DNA of 64,000 nt from Nectonema munidae (lineage: Eukaryota; Nematomorpha; Nectonematoida; Nectonematidae). Location of the stretch: contig JAUIRK010001013.1 of the NCBI GenBank assembly GCA_030549495.1, positions 331,142-395,141 on the forward strand. Direction: 5' to 3'. Shown here in pieces: positions 63,776 through 64,000 of the stretch (within the stretch, counting starts at the first letter, position 1; each line of letters opens with the position of its first letter). Position numbers and translations under genes: made by a program. The notes beneath the pieces are model-generated. The model saw nothing but the letters and a program-made list of their open reading frames with translations. It ran no database searches and was not told the origin of the DNA.

Positions 63776-64000
63776 TGAAACCCTAGCACTCCTAACATCG
63801 TGCAACCACATTATTGATAACCTAATCATCGTTACACCAAATTCAAGCGCATAATCTTTTTCACGGACTCACAAAACATAATTAAAACCTACAACCTGAA
63901 AGAAAAATTCCCCTTTCAACACTAAGCCTAGCCAAAAAATTAATCAACCTTAGCAACCATTTCTTAATTAAACTATACTTGTGCCTCCCACCCCATTTCT
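63776..64000 (+). pseudogene. R1-like RNase H continuation
   Basis: Reads TLALLTSCNHIIDNLIIVTP with a stop and shift to FFTDSQNIIKTYNLK. The A-E-x-L-A-L and D-S-Q-x-x-x-K motifs are the second and third blocks of the RNase H domain begun at 62761. Runs off the window edge. Confidence 0.75.

Larger units (their letters stand above)
56830..64000 (+). mobile_element. R1-like non-LTR retrotransposon, split in three
   Basis: Coding pieces at 57101-57530 (endonuclease start), 60570-62888 (endonuclease end, RT, RNase H start) and 63776-64000 (RNase H continuation, running off the window). The intervening insertions are a hAT (57531-60569) and another retrotransposon fragment (62889-63775). Top-strand C/A-rich composition marks the pieces clearly against the AT-rich background. 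Confidence 0.8.

Overview
This is an AT-rich eukaryotic window in which two host genes sit in a large amount of transposon debris. There are no operons, ribosome binding sites or CRISPR-like arrays. The host genes have canonical GT-AG introns and the closest protein resemblances I recall are animal ones. The transposon mix (Penelope, jockey/R1-like, hAT/ZBED, Tigger, piggyBac, Gypsy) is typical of an arthropod. A copepod or other crustacean would fit, but that is inference.

The main host gene is on the minus strand from 36091 to 1247. I assembled it from separate exons by reading splice sites and phases. It encodes a leucine-rich-repeat protein that follows protein phosphatase 1 regulatory subunit 37 (PPP1R37, LRRC68) block by block. 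It runs from an N-terminal RVxF-type PP1-docking motif (KHVRF) through about eight LRR-bearing exons to a Ser-rich C-terminal exon. Nine exons are well supported. At least one exon between 35998 and 12996 was not found, and that intron interval (about 23 kb) is full of transposons. The second host gene, on the plus strand at 52252-53200, is COP9 signalosome subunit 5 (CSN5/JAB1), with a complete JAMM metalloprotease motif. Its visible exon starts at a splice acceptor and has no ATG, so a 5' exon is missing from what I can see.

Layout of the rest: 5.5-6.0 kb dispersed repeat; 6.87-7.78 kb non-LTR fragment; 9.63-9.94, 17.87-17.99, 18.86-19.08 and 44.99-45.21 kb homopolymer-rich blocks that look like poor consensus; 14.98-18.66 kb decayed Gypsy LTR element; 21.06-27.78 kb Penelope-like element with inverted ends, split by a hAT (8-bp target duplication) and by a Tigger; 28.68-29.03 kb jockey/CR1 fragment; 34.6-35.0 kb R1-like tail; 38.4-40.74 kb tandem arrays of about 150 bp; 43.4-44.1 kb R1-like fragment; 46.72-49.88 kb ZBED-type hAT holding a second TIR element; 53.44-55.07 kb Tigger; 55.4-56.1 kb RT/RNase H fragment of unclear class; 56.1-56.8 kb rearranged piggyBac; 57.1-64 kb R1-like retrotransposon broken by a hAT and by a second retrotransposon fragment. 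Two copies of a 137-138 bp piggyBac-type MITE lie inside the large PPP1R37 intron.

No novel defence or metabolic system is visible. The useful results are the split PPP1R37 gene, the nested transposon history, and a TIR element of unknown class at 48.24-49.32 kb.
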